Source of the DNA: Plantago elongata
Taxonomy: Eukaryota; Streptophyta; Magnoliopsida; Lamiales; Plantaginaceae
DNA length: 37,514 nt
Assembly: GCA_036897095.1 (NCBI GenBank)
Contig: JAYMSP010001017.1
Location: 1 to 37,514, forward strand
Direction of reading: 5' to 3'
The notes below the pieces were generated by a model. That model was not told the origin of the DNA and did no database searches. It saw nothing but the letters and a program-made list of their open reading frames with translations. The position numbers and the translations under genes were made by a program. Positions within the stretch are counted from its first letter, which is position 1. The number at the start of each line of letters is the position of its first letter. This document shows, piece after piece, positions 10,014-21,336 of the stretch.

Positions 10014-13000
10014 ATGAGTTCGAGGGTTTGTGTGGGTTTAGATTCTGCCATGGCTATAGTCTCAAAATTGATGAAGTTATCAGAATACTCACTTCTTCAG
10101 AATCAGTTATCTGAGTTGCATAACATGTTACAAGACCATAGAAAACTAGTAGCCAGTAAGGAATTATGTTTTAGGAAACAGTCCCTTTTGTTGGAAACTG
10201 ATGTAGAATTGGAAAAAACTCGGAACTTGGCACTTAAAGAGGAGTTGAAAAAATGTCAGAAAGAATGTCAAGATTTGAAGGGAGAACTTGCCGGGTTAAG
10301 AGAAGATGAAAAAACGTGGAGTGGTAGTGTGGATACGTATTCTAGATTTTATGATGACATTAATGCTGAGTTGAATAAGAAGTTTTTGAGATGGAGAATC
10401 TTGTGAAGGAACGGGATTCGATTAGGGAAGAGTGTTTCTTGTTGCAGAGTCGTAATGCTGCGGTGGGGATTGAGAAGTCGAACGTTGAGGATGAGTTGGG
10501 AAGGAGTAGGGATGAATGTAAGCGGTTGACGGAAGAAATGAGGCTGATGCTGGGGGAAGTGGAAAGGGTGTCTGGTGAGAGAGATAGAGGGGAAGAGGAA
10601 AGATATGCCAAGTTTCTGGAAGAGCAATCGGAGATTACAAAGGAGAAAGACAGAGTCATTACTGAGTTGAATAAGAAGGTTGATAAGATAGAATGGCGTG
10701 AAAAGGTTAATAAGGAGTCGCACAAGCAAGAGTGCATTCTCTTAAAGGGTACTAATGCTTCTGCCAATCTTGCTAAGTTAAAATTCGAAGACGAGCTGAA
10801 AAAGAGTCGGGAAGAATGTGGGGACTTAAAGGGGAAACTAGAAAGGTCGAGAGAAGCAGAAAGAGTCTCTCAAGACAAGGAGAACAAGGCGGGGAAGATA
10901 TTTTCTAAACTATATCATGAATACGCCAACACCATTGAGGGTTTGCAGAAGCAAAACTCTGAGGCATCTGATGAAATTAAGGACTTAAAGAGCCAGATTT
11001 TGACCTTTGAAGCTGAAAATTTTGCGTCTGATCAAACTATAGAGAGTATGAAGTGTGAACAACAACATGCTGATCGAATAATTAAGGAGTTGAAGGACAA
11101 ACAACTGCAAGATAATCAGGCAATCGAGAAAGTAAGGAGGCGAAATGATGCAGCATCTGGTGTCATTGAGGAGTTAAAAAACCAGATATCGGCCTCTAAA
11201 GCTGACAGATTAGCGTCTGATCAAACAATAAAGAAAATGAGGCGTGAACTACAAGATGCTGATCGATCAATTGAGGAGTTGAAGGGCAAACAGCAGGAAG
11301 ATTCTGTAGCAGCTGATGCAATTGGGGAGTTAAAAAACCAGATATCGGCCTTTGAAGCTGACAAGTTAGCATCCAATCAAACGATAGAGGAAATGAAGCG
11401 CAAACTACTAGATACTGATCGAATAATTGAGGAGTTGAAGGGTAAACAACCGGAAGATTCTGTAGCAGCTGATGCCATTGAGCAGTTAAAAAACCAGATA
11501 TCGGCCTTTGAAGCTGACAAGTTAGCATCCAATCAAACTATAGAGGAAATGAAGCGCAAACTACTAGATACTGATCGAATAATTGAGGAGTTGAAGGGTA
11601 AACAACCGGAAGATTCTTTAGCAGCTGATGCCATTGAGCAGTTAAAAAATCAGATATCGGCCTTTGAAGCTGACAAGTCAGCGTCCAATCAAACTGTAGA
11701 GGAAATGAGGCGTAAACTACTAGATGCTGGTCAGGATGTGGAGGGATTAAGGAGCCTAAATTTGAAGGCATCCGTTGTTATTGAGAAGTTAAGAAATAAG
11801 TCCTTAGCTTTTGACGACAAAAAGTTGAAATATGATCAAATTGTAAATAAATTAGAGCTCCAAATTTCGGAGAAATCTGACATCATCATGGAGTTAAAAA
11901 GCCGGATACTGGCTTTTGAAGCTGAAAATATTAGTACTGAACAAAAAGAGAGAAGTGAAAAGTTGCAGGGTTCAGGCACCATTCAAGGTATCATACTGTC
12001 GCTTCTGGTTTTCTCTGCTTCTCCTTTTCCTAATCACTTATCTTTTCTGTTTAACAAATTGAATTTATACCAGATGATTCAGTCTCTGCATCATCCTGCT
12101 CAATTTTTCTTCTCTTTCCAAGTAGTTGACATGTTGCCAGGGTTTTCAAATCTTAAGTGCTCTTTTCACCTGATACTCGCTTCAGATTTTGTTCTTGCTA
12201 GTCTGTTGAATTTTACTATTATGTACTGATAGGAGAGTACTTCTCCACTTTTAAAATTTATAAAGGTACAACAGCTGGCACTTATGAGCGTGCTGTATTT
12301 AGCGTATTTGCATGTAAAGCAGACATCTATTGCACTTGCAACTCCTGAACCTTGTCAAGATGCCCTTTACATGTACTTGTTGTTTATGCTTTTGTTGATT
12401 CGTGGCTTTTCTTATGATCAAGTTATGCAATTACACACTTTAGGTTGTTGCTGGTTTAAGATGGCTTGAATTGGAATGTTTTCCATAGTGTTATTGTTTA
12501 AAGTAATTAAGTAACACTTCCGCAGTGAAATGATTGGCCTGCTGTTGCTGCAGATCCCATTGAATTCCTTGATGGAGATGAAGATGGAGGAAGGCATTGT
12601 CAATCAGCCAATAGTGCAGATTCATCTGCAATTTTGAGTTAAAAAGGAGGAATCCTGAGTTATCTTCTCGCCCCAAAGTTTCACCAGTTGCTTTTACCTT
12701 GAGAGGAATGACCTGCCCATCCACGGGTCTTGGGACTCGAAATCTCCACAGAACATTGATGTCTGAAGCCGAGATGCTGAACGAACTCCAAGGCAATTTA
12801 GAACTCTGCATGAATGCTGTGTGTGTACTTTACCGGCAGAAAATTTCTGAACCCGAATCTTCTCTAGGTCTATGTGGAGCATTTTCTCATTTTGAAATAT
12901 TGGGGTAAGCACTAAGCACTATGATAATGCACACACGGCCCCACTCGAGTCATTTTGGCATTTGTTGATTAGCTCATAGTATTATTCACTTTGTGCAAAT

Positions 13001-13225
13001 GATTGTTGCTTTAGCTGATTAGAAAATACTGTTATGACTTTCTTCAGTGGCCCTGTGCTGGCAAAGTATCTGATAGATGGGGATCCAGAGCTTAGACTGA
13101 GGAAACTGGTTTCTGATGTGGAACAGAGAGGGCCTGAACTTGTGCACCAGTGCAAGACTATTGCAGTGGACTACGTTGAGAAGCTATTCTCCATATATTG
13201 CAATGGGAGGGATCCATTTTTCTAA
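10014..13225 (+). CDS. Long coiled-coil protein with internal 52-aa repeats; frame broken twice
   Basis: ATG at 10014 (MSSRVCVGLDSAM) opens a Lys/Glu/Leu-rich heptad-like protein. The first frame runs to 10406. The coding continues one frame away from about 10388 (EMENLVKERDS), across a T5 run at 10383-10387. It then runs to 11987, followed by an intron 11988-12553 (GTATCA...TGCTGCAG). The exon from 12554 (DPIEFLDGDEDGG) meets TAA at 12640, but the sequence continues in another frame (NPELSSRPKVSPVAF) to 12904. A last intron (12905-13046) leads to exon 13047-13225, ending GRDPFF. Both breaks need one extra base or two fewer. The C-terminal ~150 residues are not coiled coil (GPVLAKYLIDGDPELRLRKL). 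I do not recognise the family. It may be a cytoskeletal or tethering protein, a recent pseudogene, or an intact gene with two base-calling deletions. Confidence 0.7.
11171..11794 (+). repeat. 156-bp in-frame tandem repeats, four units
   Basis: Units start at 11171, 11327, 11483 and 11639, exactly 156 bp (52 codons) apart. Each carries LKNQIS, then ASNQTIEEMKRKL-like and IIEELKGKQ-like segments. Units 2 and 3 are almost identical at DNA level, and units 1 and 4 more diverged. Related but out-of-period copies occur at ~10982 and ~11891. The period is not a multiple of seven, so the coiled-coil register is interrupted in each unit, probably at KQPEDS. Confidence 0.88.
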
Positions 13226-13735
13226 TCCACATAATCTGCCAATGCAATTTCAAGAGGCAAGCTTACGTACATATTTTTGGCATGCTAAGTTCTAACATAG
13301 TCTTTTAACATCTCTGTAGGCTGTAACTATGCATTATCTGAAACATCCTAGAAAAGAACACTGAATTTGTTGTCATATTCATTACATACTTGTCTGGTTT
13401 CACCTGCATACCTTCCAATTTCAACTGGAACCAACTATTAGTTCACTTGCTTCCCCAGTTAGCACCAAGCGTCGGTAATATATCATTTGAGTCAGCGTTC
13501 ATCTATCCTAGTTCACAACCCTTTTGCCCATCAGGCTGATCATATAAAATACAACCTTTTCCTTTTTATTCATAATGCAGAATTAGGATACATATTCATA
13601 AAATGTTCAACAAGCCTTACATTGTACTCACACACAAATAGCAAACCACAGCATATAATACTTCACTTACACACAGTGCAATTTATATAGGTAGGTGATT
13701 TCTGCCAAACAGGCATATAAATAACCCTCAATATT
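13226..13735. other. Convergent 3' spacer
   Basis: This 510-bp spacer separates the stop codons of the + strand coiled-coil gene and the - strand two-domain MLP gene and should hold both 3' UTRs. The minus-strand motif AATAAA (tttatt at 13565-13570) is a possible poly(A) signal for the MLP gene. The open frame at 13487-13690 shows no family features. Confidence 0.55.
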
Positions 13736-16405
13736 TCACTTAAGATGATGGGTCTCAATATCCTTGGTGACTTGCAGGCAGAAATCCATAAGTGACTGAG
13801 GATCAGGCACCTCTGGACTCAGTTTCTCATAGTCCAGAGTCCATGTCACTATATTGTCCTCTCCAAAAGTGTCTACATGGACAGTCAATTTGAAATTCTT
13901 GTATTCCTCCATTAGATCTCCTCCTATCACTTTGAATGTCACTGATTTCTTCTCCTCATCTATGGCCTCAATGATCTCCTTCGCAATCTTCTCTTTTCCA
14001 TCTACAAAACCCAGTCAGGCCATGTTTATAAAATTAGTCGTATTGAAACAGCTACCTATTAGGCGACGTAACAGAGTCATAGAGTCGCAAAACATGCACA
14101 TATTACCTATTGTATGTAAGAATGTTACTTGAACCCGAAAACTTACCATGAGTATAGTTAAAACAGATGACAGATCCGACCTTTCCCCAATCGCCATCGT
14201 GCAAATCACAGTTTTGAATTTTGTCCGGTGTCATGTCAGAGAGATGGTGAGGTCTGTCCCTGAATATCTCATGGAAGACATCCCCATCTGACTTTATGTC
14301 AATCTGCGAAACCAACTTTCCAACAAGCCCAGTCAACTGGCTGCCGAGGTGATGAGTCTCAATATCCTTGGTGATCACAAGGCATAAGTCCATGAGCGTT
14401 TGAGGTTCTGGCACATCTTCGTTCAGTTTCTCATAGTCTAGTGTCCATGTGACAATGTTGTCATCCCCCTTGGTGTCGACATGGACAGTTGCTTTGAAGT
14501 CCTTGTAGAGCTTCAATATGTCTCCTTCTACCACCTTGAACGTCACCGACTTATTCTGTTCGTCTATGGCTTCAATGATCTCCTTGGACACTTTATTCTC
14601 TCCCTCTGTACAATTACATCAAATTGATATATCACGTTGTTATTTTCTCCATGTGCACTGCACCTAGCATTCTACCAATAATGTTACAGGTATACTATGA
14701 AACACATTAAGAAACAGGAATTTAAAACAGGGGACAATCTGTGTAGGGTGAGAGACCGGACCCAACTCTTAGTCCGGTTATCATTTTCTCATCGACTGAA
14801 CCACACATTTCCATCGACTGAATGATCTCGGTTTATTCCTTTATCTTTCATTCCATGTTGTGACAAACTGACAATGAAATCATTTAAATTTTCGTGCAAC
14901 TGCAATTACACTAGTTCATAAAAACTCAACTGCCTAGAGTAGATGATAAGGCAGCTAGCAATGGGTATTCTACTCTTACTTAAATATTGACAATGAAGCG
15001 GATGACAACCTGCCATTAGTGCCATATATGGCCATGAGGACCCGTTCCCAGTTTTTGTTCCCGGACGGACCACAAATATTGAGAAAAAATCTTTGGGTAA
15101 TGGTTGAACCACCAACTTCTCGGGTCCATAGTACGTACAATTGTACAAAGTTGATTTGGAACTTTTGTTCATTGCTTGCTATTTTAGGTTTTCTTATTTC
15201 TTGTGGCTTTGACTAAAAAGGGTATGTGTGTCGGTGCATTTCACGTGGCATTAATCTATAACTTTGCTCTATGTCGCACTAATATGTCACTCTAATAATA
15301 TGTTTTTATTGAGCAATCTAGTAAAATATGTGATTTCTCTTTACAATAGAAAAAGTTGACGTCAATGTTTCAATTTTCTATAATTAGACTTCTTCTGCGA
15401 TTGGAGGTTTTAGTGGAATGAAGTTGAAGAGACAAAAAAATGGTGTAGAGTTTAATACTTAGTGAATGCATAAGATGATTTAGGGGGTGTTTGGATGGAA
15501 ATTTAAATATTGACTCGATGAACAGTGGTTTGATCTAAAATACACTTAAAATACCCCATTCAAATGTCTATCCAAATACAATTTTTATCAAAATACATTT
15601 AAATGTCCACTTAAATGTCCATCCAAACAGCCACTTAGAATATAAACAGTAAATAAAATAGTTGTAATTTTAATCGTTTATAAAAAAAAAAAGGGGGAAC
15701 TTCAACCGAGATCATTTCATAACTATCCGGAGTTATGACAAAACAATAAATTTGTTCAGAGTGGTAGTAAAAGGCAGTTTGTGAATCCATTTTTCGTCAA
15801 CTTTAAATGACTCACTTGTATTTTCCTGTTTGGCCACCCAACTATAGTTGAGTTTACAGAACATCAATTTTAATTTAGCAACCCATAATTTCTCTTTTTT
15901 TTTTGTTTCTATAACATGCACCAATTCTCACAAATTAACTAAAATTTACTTACCATAGATTAAGTTATATGTAAATCAAAATCAAGTCCGTTAATTTTGC
16001 ATAGCAAACAGTTCAATGATCATTCATCATGATCTTATCTGTTTAAGTTGAACTGAACTTAAATAAGTAAATGAGTTTAAGTTGAGGAGAATATAAACTG
16101 AATCGTCGCAAGAGCAATTATTATGGTAATAAATTATTTTTTGCTCGAACACATAAATTATTATGACGTGCCCTGTCCAATATGAAGTTCAGAATTACCG
16201 ATTAGATGTGAGATGTACCATGAGTGAAGTTCCAGAAGATGACAGATCCAACAGTTCCCCATTCACCATCGAGCAAGTCGCATTTCTGGATGTGGGTAGG
16301 ACTCATGCCGGAAATGTGGTGCGGCTTCTCCTTCCAGATCTCGTGAAATACATCTCCGTCGGACTTGATTTCGATCTGGGAAACCAACTTTCCGATAAGA
16401 CCCAT
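13736..16405 (-). CDS. Two-domain major latex protein (Bet v 1/MLP family)
   Basis: Exons on the minus strand: 16405-16219, 14605-14147 and 14001-13736, with GT-AG introns, give 303 aa. It contains two full Bet v 1/MLP domains. Domain A (about 1-149) starts MGLIGKLVSQIEIKSDGD. Domain B (about 153-303) starts LTGLVGKLVSQIDIKSDGD. Each has the glycine-rich loop (DGEWGTVGS; DGDWGKVGS) and the C-terminal helix ending KDIETHHL. Exon 2 encodes the end of domain A and the start of domain B with no stop between them, so this is one protein. Family members bind small hydrophobic ligands in a central cavity, and several are stress- or defence-responsive. Two-domain MLPs are known (Arabidopsis MLP28 and MLP34 types). 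Intron 1 is 1.6 kb and carries a MITE. Confidence 0.92.
15480..15637. mobile_element. Tourist-like MITE in the MLP intron
   Basis: A 152-bp AT-rich element (15483-15634) has terminal inverted repeats GGGGGTGTTTGGATGG and CCATCCAAACAGCCAC, matching at 14 of 16 positions. It is flanked on both sides by TTA (15480-15482 and 15635-15637), the target duplication typical of PIF/Harbinger-derived Tourist MITEs. It has no coding capacity and lies in intron 1 of the two-domain MLP gene. Confidence 0.8.
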
Positions 16406-16490
16406 TAATAGCAACTACTATATTCAAGTAAGATACACCAAGTACTAGTAGAGGGATATGTCTTGGCCTAGTGTCCCTTAATTGGCCTTC

Positions 16491-16498
16491 TATTTATA
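16491..16498 (-). promoter_or_regulatory. TATA box of the two-domain MLP gene
   Basis: TATAAATA on the minus strand lies 86 bases before the ATG at 16405, giving a plausible leader of ~55 nt. The upstream 16670-16800 stretch is a low-complexity run built from aattgaa/aactgaatt pentamer-like repeats. Confidence 0.6.
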
Positions 16499-17060
16499 AC
16501 ACTAGTCAGTAGTCACTAATAGAGCTGCACTTTAATAATGTTTCTCTGTCTTCATAATTCACGCAAGCTTATCAATTCTGGAAGTCCCCGTCTTCTATTT
16601 ATTTTATGTAAAACATATAAGTTTACATGCCTAATTGCTTCTCCATTATAACAGAGTAAGCCCAGCTGGCTAAACTAAACTAAATAAAATTAAATTGAAG
16701 TAAAATATACAATATAATTGAGTAAAGTTAAATTGAATAGAACTGGACTGAATTGAATTGAACTGAATTAAAATAATTTTAAATTGAAGAGAATAAAACC
16801 TTACCAGATGGACTGTTTTGACAAGAAGACTAATTAAATATCGTATTAATTCATTACACAAGTCTTATGCCAAAAGAATTATAAGAGATTTACAAAAATT
16901 TATTACTTCAATGGACTACTTTAGCAATGTTAATTTGTACTCTCCTTCGACTGTAATTATTTGAATGGAACTGAATTATTATATAAAATATAAACGTTTA
17001 CATCTGGTACCCTGCATAAAGTTGTCAATACATATAGATTCCTTTTAGTTGAACAATAAC

Positions 17061-17173
17061 ATGTAAACACCTTGTTCGTTAAATTTAATTACATTGAAAT
17101 CCACGGATTTGACTTTTCACGAATTAAAAGAAGGAAAACTCATTTTTACCCCTGTTCGAAAATTGAATTTTTG
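17061..17173 (+). repeat. Direct repeat flanking the GC-rich block, left copy
   Basis: It shares tttaattacat, gacttttc, aattaaaag, tcatttttaccc and gaatttttg, in the same order, with 18231-18354. The two copies enclose the GC-rich block at a distance of ~1.17 kb. They could be degenerate LTRs or a duplicated flank. Confidence 0.5.
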
Positions 17174-17633
17174 ATTCAGCCTAACACCTTTAATTTTGTG
17201 CGCCCAACCCACCACCACCACCCTCTGGATTCTCGGCTTCCTCAAACAACCCGACTCCGACCACCTAACTCGAACCGATTCCGACGAGCTCGACGAACAC
17301 GACGTCGTCTGGTCCTTCTACCTTGACTCCCCTACCACCACCACCACCACCACCCAACCTCTCCACCAATCTCCATGAGAATTTCGGCGAAGGCTTTCTC
17401 GATGAAGGGATGCAGCGAGAAATCGAGCGTAAGAGCTAACGGTTGGTGGTGATGGTGTTGTAGCAGAGGAGGCACGACGGAGAGGAATGGCAGCGGGTCG
17501 GAGGAGATAGCAGCGGGCGAGATAGATGTGGAATGTGGTGGTGGCGGTGTGGTCAACGGGCAGATTGTGAGGAGAAAGCTGTGGCGATACGGCGGAGCTG
17601 CGATTGATTGGGGAAGAGAGTAGGCTAGGCGAT

Positions 17634-17850
17634 GGAGATCGGAGCCATAAAGTGGAGGTCGTGGAGAGTCACATCGTGAGGAAGAAACTGTGTGGAGAAG
17701 AAGCAATGCTGCTGTGATTCCGTGCCGTGACGCCCTGGGCGGTGGAGATTGGAGCCGGAAAGTGGAGGTCGTGGAGAGTCACATCGTGAGGAAGAAACTG
17801 CGTGGAGAAGAAGCAGTGCTGCTGTGATTCCGTGCCATGACGCCCCGATC
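17634..17850 (+). repeat. 110-bp tandem duplication in the GC-rich block
   Basis: Units start at 17634 and 17744 (ggagat, then ggagcc), 110 bp apart. They share aaagtggaggtcgtggagag, tcacatcgtgaggaagaaac and gctgctgtgattccgtgcc with only a few substitutions. The period is not a multiple of three, which argues against a maintained coding role. Confidence 0.85.
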
Positions 17851-18230
17851 TCCGCCTCCGTCGGCCGCGTGGTGGGCGGTGAAGGAGGCGACGGTGGTGG
17901 GCGGTGGAGGAGGTGATGGTGGTGGGTGGTGAAGAAGGGAGAAGATGTGAAAGGAAGAAAAAGATGAATAGTAATCTCATAAAGCCTTGTTTGATTTTTC
18001 AGATTTACAAAACATGAAATAAGCTGGTCAACTCTCACACCTCTTTTGAGACTCCATTATAATTATTAAAGTATCAGAAATTAATCTAAGAGTTGAACCA
18101 GTTGAGGGGAACACTATGTAATAAGCCCTTAAACAAAATTGAATAAGCATAATCTAAGTTATATACATATGAGTGCATTCCTTTTGAGTCCTTATTAAAT
18201 GTTATAATTGCATTTGGTTCCTTGTTAAAC

Positions 18231-18354
18231 ATGCAGTAACTTGTCGATACCTTTTCTTAGATGACTTTAATTACATATGTAACCACAAATTAGACTTTTC
18301 TCAAATTAAAAGCGAGAATATCATTTTTACCCTCTTTAAGAAATGAAATTTTTG
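18231..18354 (+). repeat. Direct repeat flanking the GC-rich block, right copy
   Basis: Right-hand partner of 17061-17173, about three-quarters similar by eye, with the most conserved part at 18290-18335. Confidence 0.5.
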
Positions 18355-19743
18355 GGAGACCAAAATAGAGTTAATTTTCTGGGGTCTTTTTCAATAAGTT
18401 CAAATTTAAAATTTACAAAATTATTATGATAAACTTATAAAGTTACTCTTTCTTTCAAATAATTTCCACTACTACCTCCTTCCCCCTTTACAATTACACC
18501 ACAGTCTACACCAACACAAACACCCACCAGAGACAGAGAGCTCCAAGTTGCTCACTCGAGCTTCCAGACCGGAGTTCCGGTCAAGTATGGTCAGAAATTT
18601 CACCGAAGCTCTGACTTTCTTTTACCTTTTTTAAATGTCTAATAGATATTTGTGAAATATTTGAATAATGCAAGGTTGATTTAAAATTGTTTTGCAAATA
18701 TATTATTAAGTTTCTGACAGTAGTTAAGTGGTGGGTAAGTAGTTGAATTATTTATCTAAAATATTAAGGATTTGATATGATGATGTGTTGAGATTAGATT
18801 TACAAATAAATTAGTAATTTATACCCCAGTACACTGTGACCAGGGACAGACACAGGAAATATATGTCAGGGATAGTGAATCTTTTTACTATAAATTTAAT
18901 TAAAAAAATTCATTATTAATGACTAATGAAAATTACGTTTTAAAAACTCACATAGTAAAGAACAATTTTAGACTATAATTTTTTAAATTATGTGCTCATA
19001 AACGGGAGGAATTAAATATAATATAGCTTTATTTAGATTGAATAATTCTTTTTAAATATATTAAGTAAATAAATTTACCATTGAATAGAAAAAATAAAGA
19101 AACAAAAAAAGTTAAATGAAATAAAGTTAAGTATTTATAAAATATGATTGTAAAACAGAGAAATAATAAAAAATATTAGTGAATTATAAAGAAACAATGA
19201 AAAAAATCAAGTAAATGGTAGAAAAATATATAAATAAAATGGTTGGAAAATTTAGCACTACTGAGAATCAAACTTGTGATCAATTGACAATTGACAGGGA
19301 AAGACTTTATGAAATATAGGTGCACCAGCTGAGCTGTACCAATATTTTTCATAATTCATTCTTGCTAAATATATCACTGTTCATAAAATTTTTGGAAAGG
19401 GTATAATAGTCATTTTATGTCTAAAATTGAGGGGTAGCGATTACGGTCCCTTACACGTACGTGGATCCGTTTCAGTGACAATATCAAAATAACAGCACAA
19501 CCAATCCCATTTCTATTGGGACCAGGAGTAGATAATGGATGGAGCCCTCCTGCTTCTTCCACTGAATCTAGTTTTATATTATTGAAATTTTGATGATATT
19601 TTATGAGTTCCTATATTATATATAATATATTCTCCAATTTTACATAATATATCAAGCTGAAGTAGAGTTGCACATTGTTATTCGTGATGTCTTCACAATA
19701 CCTCATGTATCATGTGAATTGTGATATGCATCTATCTGATACT

Positions 19744-21336
19744 CTAAGATTTGAGATCAAGGTAAGCATCTATCTCTTTCGACATGCCAACAAGAAATTC
19801 AAGTTGAGAGTACGGGTCCGCCACATCTTCATTTGCTTTCTCATATTCTATAGTCCATTTCACTATATTTATTCCGTTTTTAGAATTCGCCAAAAATGTG
19901 ACTCTATAATCCTTGTAATATTTTGTCACTTCACCACCAATTATTTCGAAGGTCACCGACATATTCTCCTCATCAACTGCAACAACCTTGTCTTTGGCAA
20001 TCACAGGAACACCTGCAAAGTGTATATATTAGAGTGCACAAGTTAAGTTAGCGGAGTAATAAATAATTTTATCATATAATACGTTCTTATTTAATTAAAA
20101 TAAAATAATTTCAGTATGATTTATTTATTTGACGAATTGAACAACCCTTTACACATGCAAATAGTGTTAATTTATTCACATTAATTTCAAAACCTACTGA
20201 AGTACTATCTCTTTAAATGACCCTCATGAACAATCACCTTATAATATTCATCAACATATTTATTATAATTACTAAAATTTATAATTAACGCGGTGTCCAT
20301 AAATACAATATAATTAAATTTATATGATATAAGAATTCACATATCATATGTTTTATGAGATATTTATCTTGAATGGATAAATGTAAAAAAAAATCTAAAC
20401 ATTTGTGCCCACAAGTTAATTAAAAAAAGCAGAATTTTGAGTGTTACCAACCCATAAGTGAAAGAGTCTTTTCAATTTATTGGTTAGTTAAGTTGGGTCA
20501 GTCCAACTGAAAATGAATATTTTTATGTAAATGTATACATTTTACTATTTCTTAGGTGAGGTGTCTCCATAATTCAGTAGTTTAAGAAGTTATGCGACAT
20601 AGTTATAATGCAAATATATAATATTTTAAAAAGAACAGCGGAATACAAATGCTTAGGTGTAAAAATAAAATACATAGGCATGAATGTCTCGAGTCTTGTT
20701 AATGGATACAATACACACTAAAAAATCATAAGCCTAAAACTACCCAAAATTTATTGCCATCATCTAAGCAGTTCTAGTTAGGTTTCTTTGCATGAACTCA
20801 ATCAACAACTACAATGTTCACCTCACCCTGTTCTAAAATGTTTTCAATTCCTTTAGAAAAATATACTTTGGACCGCATATGTAAAAAAATTCGAAAGAGT
20901 GTTGTGTGTGGTGTGAGGTTACGAGCGGAGAAAAATTGAAGTAGACTTTCTTGTCAGTTTCTAGAAAATAAAGAAGAAACTCTAAATAAAGTGCAATAGT
21001 GAAACGACAATTTAACTAGTAAAATGACACCTGACAAATTGACAATTGAAGATTCATTATACTCTATCAAAGGAGATGTAATCCACCCGCAAGGAGTTGA
21101 TTAGGCAGTGTGAAATACGCATAATTCAAATTATAGTGAAATTACTTACCCATGACATAAGTCCAGAGCCTAACAGAACCTAGAGCCTTTCCATCTCCTT
21201 GAAGAACTTGAATGCTCTGCAATTTGTGAGGGCTGATCTTAGGCATCAAGTACGATTTGGCATGGTAAATATCAAATATCTTTTGGGGAGGTGATTTTAT
21301 TTGTGCTTCTGTATGGATCTTGTGAAGTTGAGCCAT
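19744..21336 (-). CDS. Single-domain major latex protein-like (Bet v 1/MLP)
   Basis: Two exons, 21336-21150 and 20012-19744, are joined after the first base of a Gly codon and give 151 aa, the usual family length. The start ATG opens MAQLHKIHTEAQIKSPPQKI. The middle reads QVLQGDGKALGSVRLWTYVMG (the glycine-rich loop) and the end EIDAYLDLKS. Exon 1 is 187 bp, identical in length to exon 1 of the neighbouring two-domain MLP, and the intron sits at the conserved family position. It is much diverged from that neighbour and belongs to a different MLP subgroup (MLP423/31-like rather than MLP28-like is my guess). It probably binds a small hydrophobic ligand in the cytosol. The intron is 1.1 kb and AT-rich. 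Confidence 0.9.

Larger units (their letters stand above)
16500..19743. other. Intergenic region between the MLP genes
   Basis: No convincing gene was found. It comprises low-complexity sequence (16670-16800), a GC-rich block (17180-17960) flanked by diverged direct repeats, a pyrimidine-rich stretch (18470-18530) with a perfect 7-bp inverted repeat (GACCGGA-GT-TCCGGTC at 18567-18582), and long AT-rich sequence from 18640 to 19740. Open frames on both strands in the GC-rich block are proline/histidine-rich and look like composition effects. Confidence 0.5.

Noticed and set aside
10383..10410. Programmed ribosomal frameshift at the T5 run
   Set aside because: A second break with the same offset exists downstream at 12640, and plant nuclear genes rarely use such frameshifting. 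Sequence error or decay is simpler.
13736..14591. Two separate MLP genes rather than one fused gene
   Set aside because: There is no stop codon or start codon between the domains, and exon phases and GT-AG sites join all three exons into one 303-aa frame.
16163..16408. Open frame of 81 aa on the + strand
   Set aside because: It is the reverse-strand shadow of exon 1 of the two-domain MLP gene.
17332..18038. Overlapping minus-strand open frames, proline/histidine/serine-rich, in the GC-rich block
   Set aside because: They are low complexity, overlap each other in several frames, and are crossed by a 110-bp duplication that changes frame. No start context, splice sites or family match were seen.
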